From: CBDVBZ01 sp965372355
Lineage (GTDB): Bacteria > Krumholzibacteriota > Krumholzibacteriia > WVZY01
Reading direction: 5' to 3'
NCBI GenBank assembly: GCA_965372355.1
Contig: CBDVBZ010000048.1
Span: forward strand, 1-23,668
Length of the DNA: 23,668 nt
This document shows positions 18,001-23,668 of the stretch, piece after piece (the stretch's first letter is position 1; every line of letters starts with the position of its first letter). Below the pieces are notes generated by a model that searched no databases, was not told the origin of the DNA, and saw only the letters and a program-made list of their open reading frames with translations. Made by a program: the position numbers and the translations under genes.

Positions 18001-18378
18001 CGCGACATCTCTGGGCTGGAATATATCGCACAGCGAAAGCTCGAATGCACCCCGACCCGTATAGATGGCGATGGACTCGGGTCCCGACGCTTCCTTGTAT
18101 TCGTTTAATCGTGTCGTGATGATGTCGTAGGCGTCGTCCCAGCTGATACGCTCGAACTCGTGTGAGCCTTTGGGACCCACTCGCTTCATGGGATAGCGGA
18201 GACGGTGCTTGGAATGAACGATCTCGGGCGCGTGGCGGCCACGCCGGCAGATCATCCCGAGAGGATGCCCGGTGTCTTCTCGTATGTCGACGAGCTTCCC
18301 GTCGTCGACACGGACGTCCACCCAGCACCCTGCGGGACAGATGCCACAGATTCCTTTGGTCCATTCGGAGTGCGCCAT
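14977..18378 (-). CDS. Molybdopterin oxidoreductase - cysteine desulfurase fusion
   Basis: One open frame of 1133 residues. Residues 1-~716 are a DMSO-reductase-family molybdoenzyme: [4Fe-4S] cysteines C11, C14, C18 and C44 (GICGICPAGCW, MICRRG), SPNTMGVGALCYVS with Cys148 as the probable Mo ligand, WGANPATDSPP, the PGTDGALALG cofactor loop, and a C-terminal dinucleotide-binding barrel (PLVFNSGARPQTDFRS, AGDLVEVRTRRG). No Tat signal is present, so it is cytoplasmic. After a 33-residue basic linker (717-749) comes a complete NifS/IscS-like cysteine desulfurase (750-1133): IYLDNNATS, TNIEHPAV, SGHKFHAPKG with PLP lysine K949, and SSGSACKSG with catalytic Cys1071. The linker has no ATG, GTG or TTG. 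Family knowledge: IscS supplies the sulfur that FdhD places on Mo in bis-MGD enzymes, so the fusion may be self-supplying (inference). CY rather than CH or UH at 148 argues against formate dehydrogenase. It starts 12 nt after the lyase gene and is probably co-transcribed. Confidence 0.9.
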   Translation of the reverse strand: MAHSEWTKGICGICPAGCWVDVRVDDGKLVDIREDTGHPLGMICRRGRHAPEIVHSKHRLRYPMKRVGPKGSHEFERISWDDAYDIITTRLNEYKEASGPESIAIYTGRGAFELSLCDIFQPRDVAVSSASNVLFPFGSPNTMGVGALCYVSFAMIAPHVTMGRMLVNMFSDMENSEMIVIWGANPATDSPPLDMHRLEAAAERGADIIVIDPRQTETVARTGAQWIPIRPGTDGALALGVIEVMIEEDLFDDDFARNWCHGFDELAGYVQHFTPEVTESITGVPADTIRDLARKIYRANGACPVMYTGLEYSNSGIQAIRAVLTLFALAGQLDVPGGTGLSTLGNHFPINRSCNQPNPDLDRAVAREKFPIYSNYRGESHASGLVDSVLKGDPYRIRALLIHGASILTSWPQTAVWQETLSKLDFLVCIDRQLTADAAYADVVLPATTMFEIDSYMVYGPIFRLRKKLIEPVGEARNDYLIMAELAERLGYGHLYPQTEDALIRFALQGSGYTVEDIEAAGSWVKLPTPMMEYKKWEKGGLREDGKPGFDTPTGKFEIFSTTLEDYGYEPLPKYTEPTEGPRANPAMAEEFPLVFNSGARPQTDFRSQHHGIKGLSKDTPEPAVELNTKDAEERGIAAGDLVEVRTRRGAIRFRARVSDDILRGAIECNMGGGTPVGPKAWREWNVNELTDIGNYDEISGFPVYKALLCEVAKVETGTQATRARAEKQTVACGAGIQIARAKRRTVERHIYLDNNATSQLASEVRDAMSPFLTDQHGNPSSIHTEGREAKDAVDKARRSVARLIGARPRRIIFTSGGSEADNLAIKGAAFARREHGNHVITTNIEHPAVLGACAFLEKSGFRITYLPVDKNGWLAPAQLRQAITDDTILVSIMMANNEVGTILPVKELCAIAHDRGVLFHTDAVQAVGKIQVDIGELGVDLLSISGHKFHAPKGVGALYVKEGVEIEPLIHGGKQEAGLRAGTENVAGIVGLGRAAELALQGLPSAGDVRVLRDRLETGVREFVADAVLNGHPDKRLPNTLNMTLPALRGESVVVALDQHGIALSSGSACKSGSPKPTHVLIAMGKTEEDAHCSVRFSLSRYNTPGDIDATVAALGRVIEEMETTVRFLPCK

Positions 18379-18390
18379 GAGACCGTTTCT

Positions 18391-19920
18391 CTAGTAGATC
18401 GCGAGTTTCCCGACGGCTTTCTCGACGGCAGAGAGGATATCGAGGCTTTCCACCAGGGATTTCATTGCATTGTGATCTGGGTAGAGTGGGCGATCAACAT
18501 CGAGGAACTCCACATGTTTGCGGATCTCCGCCCGGGCGACCTGTGTGCCCTTGCCGGGCGTATACTCGCGGAAATCGAGTGCCTGTGCGGCTGCCATGAA
18601 CTCGATGCCGAGCACGCCCCTTGCGTTGTCGAGGATGTCGCATGTTTTGCGGGCAGAGTTCAGACCCATCGACACAAAGTCCTCCTGATCCGCAGCGGCA
18701 GGGATCGACTGGGTAAACGCAGGCGCGGAGAGAATGCGTTGCTCGACGATCTGCATATCGGCGGTGTACTGGCTCAGCATGAGTCCGGAAAACATCCCCG
18801 CTCCCTTTGTCAGAAAGGCGGGCAGCCCCGCACTGAGTGCGGGGTTCGTCAAACGGTTGAGACGTCGTTCCGACAGCACGCTTATCATCGCAACGGCGGC
18901 GCCAAGCGTATCGATCGGCATGCTCACCGGTGTGCCCTGAAAGTTCGCGCCGGTAAGGACGACTTCCGCATCGGGCAAAAAGATGGGGTTGTCGCCAACG
19001 CCGTTCACTTCAATTTCGACCTGACTCTTCGTCCAGCGAAGCTGATCGCGGGCCGCCCCGATGACCTGCGGTGTTGAACGCATGCTATACGCGTCCTGCA
19101 CGCGAACCTTTTGCTTGCCGGTCAGAAGATCCGACCCCGCCATGACCTTGTGGAGATTGGCGGCCGATGTCACGGCGCCGGCAAAACCACGTAGTTCGTG
19201 CAGGCGTTTGTCATAGGGTTTCATGTTCGCCGTTAACGCTTCGAGTGTCATGGCGGCGGCAATCTCGGCCTGCAAAAGCCAGCGTTCGGTATCGTAGACG
19301 ATCAAGCACCCCATGCCGTTGACGATGTTCGATCCATTTATCGAGGCCAAACCGTCACGTGCCTGTAGGCCCGGTATCGGGATGCCGGCCTTCTCCATCG
19401 CCTTGGCACCGGGCAGCCGCTCACCCTGGTAGAACGCCTCGCCCTCGCCCATCATGAGGAGGGCGATCTGAGCCATGGGGGCGAGATCACCGCATGCACC
19501 CACCGAGCCCTTTTCGCAAACAACCGGTGTGACCTTTTTGTTGAGCAGCTCGATATAGGTCTGCGTGATCTCCGGACGGCACGCGGAATGGCCATGCGCA
19601 TGCACGTTGGCGCGCAGCAGCATCGCGGCGCGAACGTGGTCGACCGGCATGGGATCACCGATGCCGGCGGCGTGGTTGTATATCAAATAGCGTTGGAAGT
19701 CCGCAACCTGCTCGTCGTTGAGCACGACCTCTGAGAACTCGCCAATCCCCGTGTTGACGCCGTACATGATCTCTCGTGCTTCGAGGCGCTGCTCGATAAA
19801 GGCGCGGCACTTCTTGATCCGGGCAAGGGCGTCGGGGTGGAGCTCGACCTTTTCGTTTCGGCGGGCAACGGCCACGACATCGTCTATCGTGAGCCCTTTG
19901 CCGGTAATCGTGATTGGCAT
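18391..19920 (-). CDS. MIO-type aromatic amino acid ammonia-lyase (HutH-like) with Ala-Cys-Gly triad
   Basis: At 509 residues it matches the usual length of histidine ammonia-lyase and shares its numbering: Tyr53 (IMYGVNTG), His83 (YNHAAG), Asn195 (SINGSN), YSMRSTPQV (Tyr278, Arg281), QEDFVSMG (411-418). The cofactor triad at 142-144 reads Ala-Cys-Gly (GSVGACGDLAP; codons GCA TGC GGT) where the family has Ala-Ser-Gly. Established: Ser143Cys in the Pseudomonas putida enzyme is reported to be processed to active MIO. HAL-typical QEDH is QEDF here and GNFHGEP is ANFQGTP, so histidine may not be the substrate; another aromatic amino acid lyase or a 2,3-aminomutase is possible. No hutU, hutI or hutG is nearby. 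The start is supported by GGAGG 6 nt upstream. It is the first gene of an operon with the molybdoenzyme fusion. Confidence 0.9.
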   Translation of the reverse strand: MPITITGKGLTIDDVVAVARRNEKVELHPDALARIKKCRAFIEQRLEAREIMYGVNTGIGEFSEVVLNDEQVADFQRYLIYNHAAGIGDPMPVDHVRAAMLLRANVHAHGHSACRPEITQTYIELLNKKVTPVVCEKGSVGACGDLAPMAQIALLMMGEGEAFYQGERLPGAKAMEKAGIPIPGLQARDGLASINGSNIVNGMGCLIVYDTERWLLQAEIAAAMTLEALTANMKPYDKRLHELRGFAGAVTSAANLHKVMAGSDLLTGKQKVRVQDAYSMRSTPQVIGAARDQLRWTKSQVEIEVNGVGDNPIFLPDAEVVLTGANFQGTPVSMPIDTLGAAVAMISVLSERRLNRLTNPALSAGLPAFLTKGAGMFSGLMLSQYTADMQIVEQRILSAPAFTQSIPAAADQEDFVSMGLNSARKTCDILDNARGVLGIEFMAAAQALDFREYTPGKGTQVARAEIRKHVEFLDVDRPLYPDHNAMKSLVESLDILSAVEKAVGKLAIY

Positions 19921-19926
19921 GCGAAG

Positions 19927-19931
19927 CCTCC
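19927..19931 (-). promoter_or_regulatory. Strong ribosome-binding site of the lyase gene
   Basis: GGAGG on the minus strand sits 6 nt upstream of ATG 19920. It fixes the lyase start and shows that the operon is efficiently initiated at its first gene. Confidence 0.75.
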
Positions 19932-19960
19932 GCGGTGCGCCGTGAGCGTGGTTGAAACCG

Positions 19961-19994
19961 CATAGGCGCCCACCGTCCGCGGGACGCCTCTATG
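19961..19994 (-). terminator. Hairpin between the regulator pair and the lyase gene
   Basis: CATAGGCG (19961-19968) pairs with CGCCTCTATG (19985-19994) with a 2-nt bulge, and GCCC/GGG can extend it inwards. It could end the XRE/membrane-protein transcript or lie in the lyase leader. There is no T tract. Confidence 0.3.
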
Positions 19995-20037
19995 AGGGCT
20001 TGAGATTAGCAGAAATAGGGGACAATAGCCAGATTGC

Positions 20038-20277
20038 TCACAGGAACTCGAGTTCGCCCTTCGCTCGCAAAAAGGCCATTCCGAGAATGATCAGCGAGGC
20101 GATGTGGGCAAGCAAACCGAGGGGAGCCAGGATAACGGTTGCTCCCAAAACACCGCTGGCGATCGTCATAAAGAGGAGCGGTTTGAGCAGCCCGAACAGA
20201 TCGTCTTCGAACTTCATGAGTAAGATCCCGAAAACAATGACGATGATGTTGTAGGGAACGAAGAGTACGAGGCTCAA
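20038..20277 (-). CDS. Small integral membrane protein (DUF2975-like partner of XRE regulator)
   Basis: The protein has 79 residues and is almost entirely hydrophobic, with about three TM segments (LVLFVPYNIIVIVFGILLM, LLKPLLFMTIASGVLGATVIL, LGLLAHIASLIILGMAFL). The only start consistent with a full segment is TTG at 20277, which overlaps the regulator's TGA stop by 4 bp (TTGA). Family knowledge: YozG-like XRE regulators are often encoded with a DUF2975 membrane protein of roughly 150 residues; at 79 residues this one is about half that, either a short version or a truncated remnant. I infer that it modulates the regulator, by analogy only. The function is unknown. Confidence 0.62.
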   Translation of the reverse strand: MSLVLFVPYNIIVIVFGILLMKFEDDLFGLLKPLLFMTIASGVLGATVILAPLGLLAHIASLIILGMAFLRAKGELEFL

Positions 20278-20513
20278 CGACTTCTTGCAGTGTCACCGGG
20301 TGGAACGCCGTCCGCGACATACTCCAGGATGTCTCCCGGTTGACATTCCAACTCCCGGCAGATGGCGCCGAGAGATGAGAATCGAATGCCCTTGAGCTTC
20401 CCGGTCTTGAAAAGCGACAGGGAGGTCAGCGACAGCCCCACTCGGTCCGACAGCTCGGTGAGCGTCATTTTCTTTCGCACGAGCATCATGTCCAGATTGA
20501 TTTGAATCGCCAT
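20274..20513 (-). CDS. YozG-like XRE-family transcriptional regulator
   Basis: The protein has 79 residues and is a single helix-turn-helix domain of the YozG/Cro-CI type: MAIQINLDMMLVRKKMTLTE, then the HTH LSDRVGLSLTSLSLFKTGK, then LGAICRELECQPGDILEYV, which is nearly the textbook signature of this subfamily. It has no sensor domain. Its small membrane partner is translationally coupled downstream. A near-consensus promoter overlaps the start so closely that the mRNA should be leaderless, and a palindrome between the -35 and -10 suggests autorepression (inference). No Shine-Dalgarno is visible, which agrees with a leaderless message. Confidence 0.88.
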   Translation of the reverse strand: MAIQINLDMMLVRKKMTLTELSDRVGLSLTSLSLFKTGKLKGIRFSSLGAICRELECQPGDILEYVADGVPPGDTARSR

Positions 20514-20519
20514 ATACTA

Positions 20520-20548
20520 ATGATAGGGTCTGAATTTAAACCCGTCAA
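20520..20548 (-). promoter_or_regulatory. Sigma-70-type promoter of the XRE gene
   Basis: On the minus strand, -35 TTGACG (20548-20543), a 17-bp spacer and -10 TATCAT (20525-20520). Six nt separate the -10 from the A of ATG 20513, so transcription should begin at or within a base or two of the start codon. Confidence 0.7.
20526..20543. promoter_or_regulatory. Candidate XRE operator palindrome
   Basis: GGGTCTGAATTTAAACCC is an 18-bp dyad with two mismatched pairs, centred in the spacer of the regulator's own promoter. A dimer bound here would block RNA polymerase. The same spacing suits small XRE repressors, but no second copy was found in the window. Confidence 0.4.
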
Positions 20549-20758
20549 TAAAATATTTTAACTAATAATTAAAGTATTGTAAGCGCCGGTTAAATTGTGG
20601 GTCGTACGTTCGAGGCAAATGCTTGACCCGCTGAAGGTTGCGAGGGTTATCCGGCTGGCGCTCGGACCCATCCGGCGCGTAGAATGTGCCCGTGCAACTC
20701 TGCAGGGGAGCCCGGCGTAGAACATAGTAAGGGCTCTCGATATCTAGGGGTAGGGAAG

Positions 20759-22984
20759 ATGGCCGCTCGTCACATTTCAAAATATAAGATCCGCGAAAAA
20801 CTCGGCGAAGGTGGGATGGGTGTCGTCTACAAGGCGGAGGACACCCGGCTCAAGCGCACCGTTGCGTTGAAGTTTCTTCACACGGACGCTTTCGGCAGCG
20901 ATGAGGACAAACAGCGTTTCGTCCGCGAGGCCCAGATCGGTGCCGCCCTGGATCACCCCAACATCTGCACCGTCTACGAGATCGACGAAAGAGACAACGA
21001 GGTTTTTATCGCAGTGGCTTACATCGAGGGTGTGTCGCTCGATGAGAAGATCGAGTCGGGACCGCTCGATATCGCCGAGGCAGTCCGGATCGCCCTCCAG
21101 ATTGCACGCGGGCTGTCCGCCGCTCACGAAAAAGGCATCGTTCACCGTGATATCAAAAGCTCGAACATTCTACTGACGAACGACGGCCAGGTGAAGATCA
21201 CGGACTTCGGGCTGGCCAGGGTGATCGGCGATGGTGAGACATCGGGCAACGTCATTGCCGGCTCGACGGCGTACATGTCGCCGGAGCAGGCCCGTGCCGA
21301 AGCGGTCGATTTGAGAACGGATATCTGGTCGCTCGGTGTCGTTCTCTTCGAGATGCTGGCCGGCGCGCTCCCCTTCCGCGGCGATTTCGAGGCGGCGCTC
21401 ATGTACTCGATCCTGAACGAAGAGCCGCGACACCTCTCGGGACTGCGTCCCGAGATCCCCATCGATCTAAAGCGTATCGTCAACAAGATGCTCGAGAAGA
21501 ATCGCGATGACCGTTATCAGACTGCGGGAAACGTGCTGTCCGTTTTGTCGGAAGTCAGACAAGCGCTCCAGACCGGTGGACAACCGTCACGGGCGGACGC
21601 AAAACCGTCGATCGCCGTTCTGCCGTTTGTCGACATGAGCCCCGATGGGGACCATGAGTATTTCTGCGATGGCATTGCCGAAGAGATCACCAGCGCGCTG
21701 ACAAAACTGGAAGTCCTGCGTGTCGTCGCACGCACATCGGCGTTCTCGTTTAAGGGCAAGAACGTTGGCATCCCCGATATCGGTCGAAGGCTCGGTGTAG
21801 AGACGCTTCTCGAGGGGAGTGTTCGCAAAGCGGGCAACAGACTACGGATCGCCGTCCAGTTGACAAATGCGGAGGATGGCTTTGACCTCTGGTCGGAACA
21901 GTACGATCGCGAATTCGAGGATATCTTTGCCATACAGGATGAGATCAGACTCGCGATCGTCGACCAGATGAAGGTGACGCTGCTGGGTGATGACCGGGAC
22001 GAGCTCGTCAAGCGGCACACCGTGGACCCCGAGGCATACAGCCTGTACTGGAAAGGTCGGTTTTTCTGGAACAAGCGAACCGAGGAAGGATACCGCAAGG
22101 GTATCGAGTACTTCGAGCAGGCGATCGAGCAGGATCCATCGTATGCGCTGGCTTACGTTGGCATTGCCGACTGCTACGATCTGCTGGGCTGGTATGACTA
22201 TCTTGCTCCGGAGGACGCCTTTCCAAAGGCACGGACCGCCGCTCACAAGGCGATGGAAATGGACGATCGGCTCGCCGAGGCCCAGGCAACGGCCGGATGG
22301 ATCTGTGTCAACTTTGACTGGGAATGGGGCTGCGCCGAATCGAACTACAAACAGGCGCTCGAACTCAACCCGGGATATGCGACGGTTCACCAGTGGTACG
22401 CCGAGTACCTGTCCTACATGGGGCGACACGAAGAGGCCATCAAACACGCCGAAAAGGCCGTGGAGCTCGACCCGCTATCCATCATCATCAACTGCGATCT
22501 CGGTCAGGTGCTCTACTATGCTCGGGAGTACGATCGTGCGATCGAGCAACTCGAGAAAACGCTCGAGATGGAGCCCGACTTTTCGATTTCCCACTATTTC
22601 CTCGCCTTTGCCTATCTGCAGAAGCGAAATCACACCGAGGCGTTAAAGGCGGCCGAGAAGGCTCTCGAGCTTGCGGGCGGCGAGGACCCTCTCAACATCG
22701 CGCAGCTCGGACTCGTCCACTCCTTCGCCGGCCACGCCGATGAAGCGTGCGCTTCGTTGAACAAGCTGAACGAGATGTCGGGCAAGCGGTACGTGTCACC
22801 GTTCTGTGTGGCGCTCGTTCACATGGGTCTGGGGCAGATCGACGAGGCGTTCGAGTGGTTGAACAAAGCGCATGAAGCGCGCGATCACTGGCTCGAAACG
22901 CTCAAGGTCCACCCAGTCCTTGATACGCTTCGCATGGGTCCGCGGTACGAGGAACTGCTCGGCAAAATGCAGCTCGAGGCGTGA
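20759..22984 (+). CDS. Soluble Ser/Thr protein kinase with TolB-like and TPR modules
   Basis: The protein has 741 residues from MAARHISKYKIREKLGEGG. Kinase landmarks: GEGGMG 16-21, VALK K38, E57, HRDIKSSN with HRD 129-131, DFG 149-151, SPEQ motif. Unlike the other kinases here, there is no TM helix: about 25 polar residues link the kinase directly to the TolB-like domain (SIAVLPFVDMSPDGDHEYF), which is followed by canonical TPRs (for example AIKHAEKAVELDPLS and AIEQLEKTLEMEPDF). It should therefore be cytoplasmic. The start at 20759 is preceded by AGGGAAG; an in-frame ATG at 20684 would add 25 residues unlike the family. The gene is transcribed away from the XRE regulator. The stop codon is directly followed by a tRNA-Asn 3' fragment. 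Substrate unknown. Confidence 0.93.
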   Translation: MAARHISKYKIREKLGEGGMGVVYKAEDTRLKRTVALKFLHTDAFGSDEDKQRFVREAQIGAALDHPNICTVYEIDERDNEVFIAVAYIEGVSLDEKIESGPLDIAEAVRIALQIARGLSAAHEKGIVHRDIKSSNILLTNDGQVKITDFGLARVIGDGETSGNVIAGSTAYMSPEQARAEAVDLRTDIWSLGVVLFEMLAGALPFRGDFEAALMYSILNEEPRHLSGLRPEIPIDLKRIVNKMLEKNRDDRYQTAGNVLSVLSEVRQALQTGGQPSRADAKPSIAVLPFVDMSPDGDHEYFCDGIAEEITSALTKLEVLRVVARTSAFSFKGKNVGIPDIGRRLGVETLLEGSVRKAGNRLRIAVQLTNAEDGFDLWSEQYDREFEDIFAIQDEIRLAIVDQMKVTLLGDDRDELVKRHTVDPEAYSLYWKGRFFWNKRTEEGYRKGIEYFEQAIEQDPSYALAYVGIADCYDLLGWYDYLAPEDAFPKARTAAHKAMEMDDRLAEAQATAGWICVNFDWEWGCAESNYKQALELNPGYATVHQWYAEYLSYMGRHEEAIKHAEKAVELDPLSIIINCDLGQVLYYAREYDRAIEQLEKTLEMEPDFSISHYFLAFAYLQKRNHTEALKAAEKALELAGGEDPLNIAQLGLVHSFAGHADEACASLNKLNEMSGKRYVSPFCVALVHMGLGQIDEAFEWLNKAHEARDHWLETLKVHPVLDTLRMGPRYEELLGKMQLEA

Positions 22985-23009
22985 GGTTCGAGTCCTATCC
23001 GGGGAGCCA
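22985..23009 (+). pseudogene. tRNA-Asn 3'-end fragment (T loop, acceptor arm, CCA)
   Basis: The 25 nt read GGTTCGAGTCC followed after 3 nt by CCGGGGAGCCA. This matches the end of bacterial tRNA-Asn: TTCGAGT T loop, acceptor strand CCGGGGA, discriminator G, encoded CCA. No anticodon arm, D arm or 5' acceptor strand (TCCCCGG) lies upstream, because the kinase gene runs up to base 22984. It is therefore a fragment, not a functional tRNA. Such fragments are left where elements integrate at tRNA 3' ends. Confidence 0.6.
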
Positions 23010-23332
23010 ACTCCGTCTGTAACCCTCTTCGGAATTCCCAGTTCGAGAGCAACCGATCCGATTTCAAGGATTCTACCTTTCCGATATCTTCAAATGAACG
23101 AGCGGCTTGGCTGGTCCACCGGACGTTGGAGAAACCCGCTGCCGTTAACCGAGCGGATTTCTCATTTGGGAAATTGTCTCGAAAAGAACGGCTGAATCGC
23201 TCTCAAAGTCTCGGATTCTGAAAGTTGTTTCCTGGTTTGGTTAACGGAAACTAGACTCAATGGGTTCCAATCGTATCTGCCTAACCGAGCCCAAAGACAC
23301 CCGCATCTGTTGGGTGCTCAAGGGGTTAATCC
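23010..23332. other. Non-coding stretch upstream of the fifth kinase
   Basis: This region is visibly less GC-rich than its surroundings and holds no convincing gene on either strand; the small open frames lack family features and ribosome sites. It contains a short repeated string TAACCGAGC (about 23146 and 23282) and a weak inverted repeat CACCC (23298-23302)/GGGTG (23312-23316). Confidence 0.6.
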
Positions 23333-23361
23333 TGTACAGCCGGTCGGCACTCGGCTATAAT
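23333..23361 (+). promoter_or_regulatory. Sigma-70-type promoter of the fifth kinase
   Basis: TGTACA (23333-23338; 4/6 match to TTGACA), a 17-bp spacer and a perfect TATAAT (23356-23361). Transcription would start near 23368, giving a leader of about 60 nt before ATG 23428. An inverted repeat AGCCG (23338-23342)/CGGCT (23352-23356) lies in the spacer and could be an operator. Confidence 0.65.
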
Positions 23362-23427
23362 GGAATCCACCCCGGGAACCGCACCTTTTGTCTTGCCCAC
23401 CACGTTGCTAACTTGCTGGAGGGTAAA

Positions 23428-23668
23428 ATGATAGGCCAGACCATATCGCATTACAAAATCCTCGAAAAGCTCGGTGAAGGCGGCATGGGTGTGGTCTACA
23501 AGGCCGAGGACACCAAACTCAAACGTACCGTTGCCCTGAAGTTTCTCTCACCTCAAGCTGTTGGTACCGAGGAAGACAAAACTCGTTTTATCCACGAGGC
23601 CCAGGCCGCGGCCGCTTTGAATCACCCGAATATCTGCACGGTCTACGAAATTGACGAGTATGAGGATC
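23428..23668 (+). CDS. Ser/Thr protein kinase (3' partial)
   Basis: Only the first 80 residues are present. They begin MIGQTISHYKILEKLGEGG, almost identical to the kinase starts at 2356 and 5060, and include the glycine loop GEGGMG 16-21, VALK with K38, and the alpha-C region FIHEAQAAAALNHPNI. The frame is open to the window edge, so the output module is unknown. The start is preceded by GGAGGG (23418-23423) with 4-nt spacing. It has its own promoter at 23333-23361, so it is transcribed independently of the soluble kinase upstream. Confidence 0.92.
   Translation, partial: MIGQTISHYKILEKLGEGGMGVVYKAEDTKLKRTVALKFLSPQAVGTEEDKTRFIHEAQAAAALNHPNICTVYEIDEYED

Noticed and set aside
17170..18108. Long plus-strand open frame (312 codons) opposite the molybdoenzyme domain
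   Set aside because: It is antisense to a strongly conserved domain, has no family motifs or ribosome site, and is explained by GC-rich third codon positions.
14977..18378. Formate dehydrogenase or assimilatory nitrate reductase as the identity of the molybdoenzyme half
   Set aside because: The presumed Mo-ligand site reads Cys-Tyr rather than the Cys-His or Sec-His of formate dehydrogenases, and no partner subunits or nitrate genes are nearby; only the family is assigned.
20680..20685. TAGAAT as -10 of the soluble kinase promoter
   Set aside because: It has 5/6 matches but no -35 at normal spacing; TTGACC at 20623 with TTATCC at 20647 is an equally weak rival, so no promoter is called.

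Overview
The window looks like chromosomal DNA of a GC-rich (roughly 55-60 %, by eye), non-enteric bacterium with an expanded family of Hanks-type Ser/Thr protein kinases. Kinases fused to TolB-like/TPR modules and to PD40 beta-propellers are typical of Acidobacteriota, Gemmatimonadota, Krumholzibacteriota and related deep lineages. I cannot fix the phylum from sequence alone. Secreted proteins with Sec signal peptides and a DcaP-like porin indicate a Gram-negative envelope.

Left part (1-7669, + strand): three kinase genes in one operon. The first is truncated by the window edge and overlaps the second by 4 bp; the third starts 16 nt after the second stops. All share a nearly identical ATP-binding start. 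Their outputs alternate: TM + TolB-like + TPR, then TM + PD40 propeller, then TM + TolB-like + TPR. A hairpin at 7693-7732 probably closes the operon.

Middle part (7670-14834): envelope and metabolic genes. These are a DcaP-like porin with an FNR/CRP-type box and a 5' stem-loop, a membrane protein related to spermidine synthase (-), a secreted prolyl-oligopeptidase-like hydrolase (+), an SGNH hydrolase (-) and an exported metallo-beta-lactamase-fold protein (+). A second FNR-type box lies between the divergent genes at 11548 and 11768. A 60-bp tandem repeat precedes the SGNH gene.

Accessory-looking core (14939-20548, - strand): a two-gene operon encodes a histidine-ammonia-lyase-family enzyme whose MIO triad reads Ala-Cys-Gly instead of Ala-Ser-Gly, followed after 12 nt by a 1133-residue single-frame fusion of a molybdopterin oxidoreductase to a complete NifS/IscS-type cysteine desulfurase. 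This operon is the best candidate for an undescribed system: an ammonia lyase paired with a molybdoenzyme that may carry its own sulfur donor. Upstream of it is a compact pair, a YozG-like XRE regulator and a small membrane protein, with a near-consensus promoter that predicts a leaderless mRNA and a palindrome in its spacer.

Right part (20759-23668, + strand): a fourth kinase with TolB-like and TPR modules but no membrane segment. It is followed directly by what looks like the 3'-terminal 25 nt of a tRNA-Asn gene, a possible attachment-site scar. After a 418-nt non-coding stretch with a good sigma-70-type promoter, a fifth kinase begins and runs off the edge.
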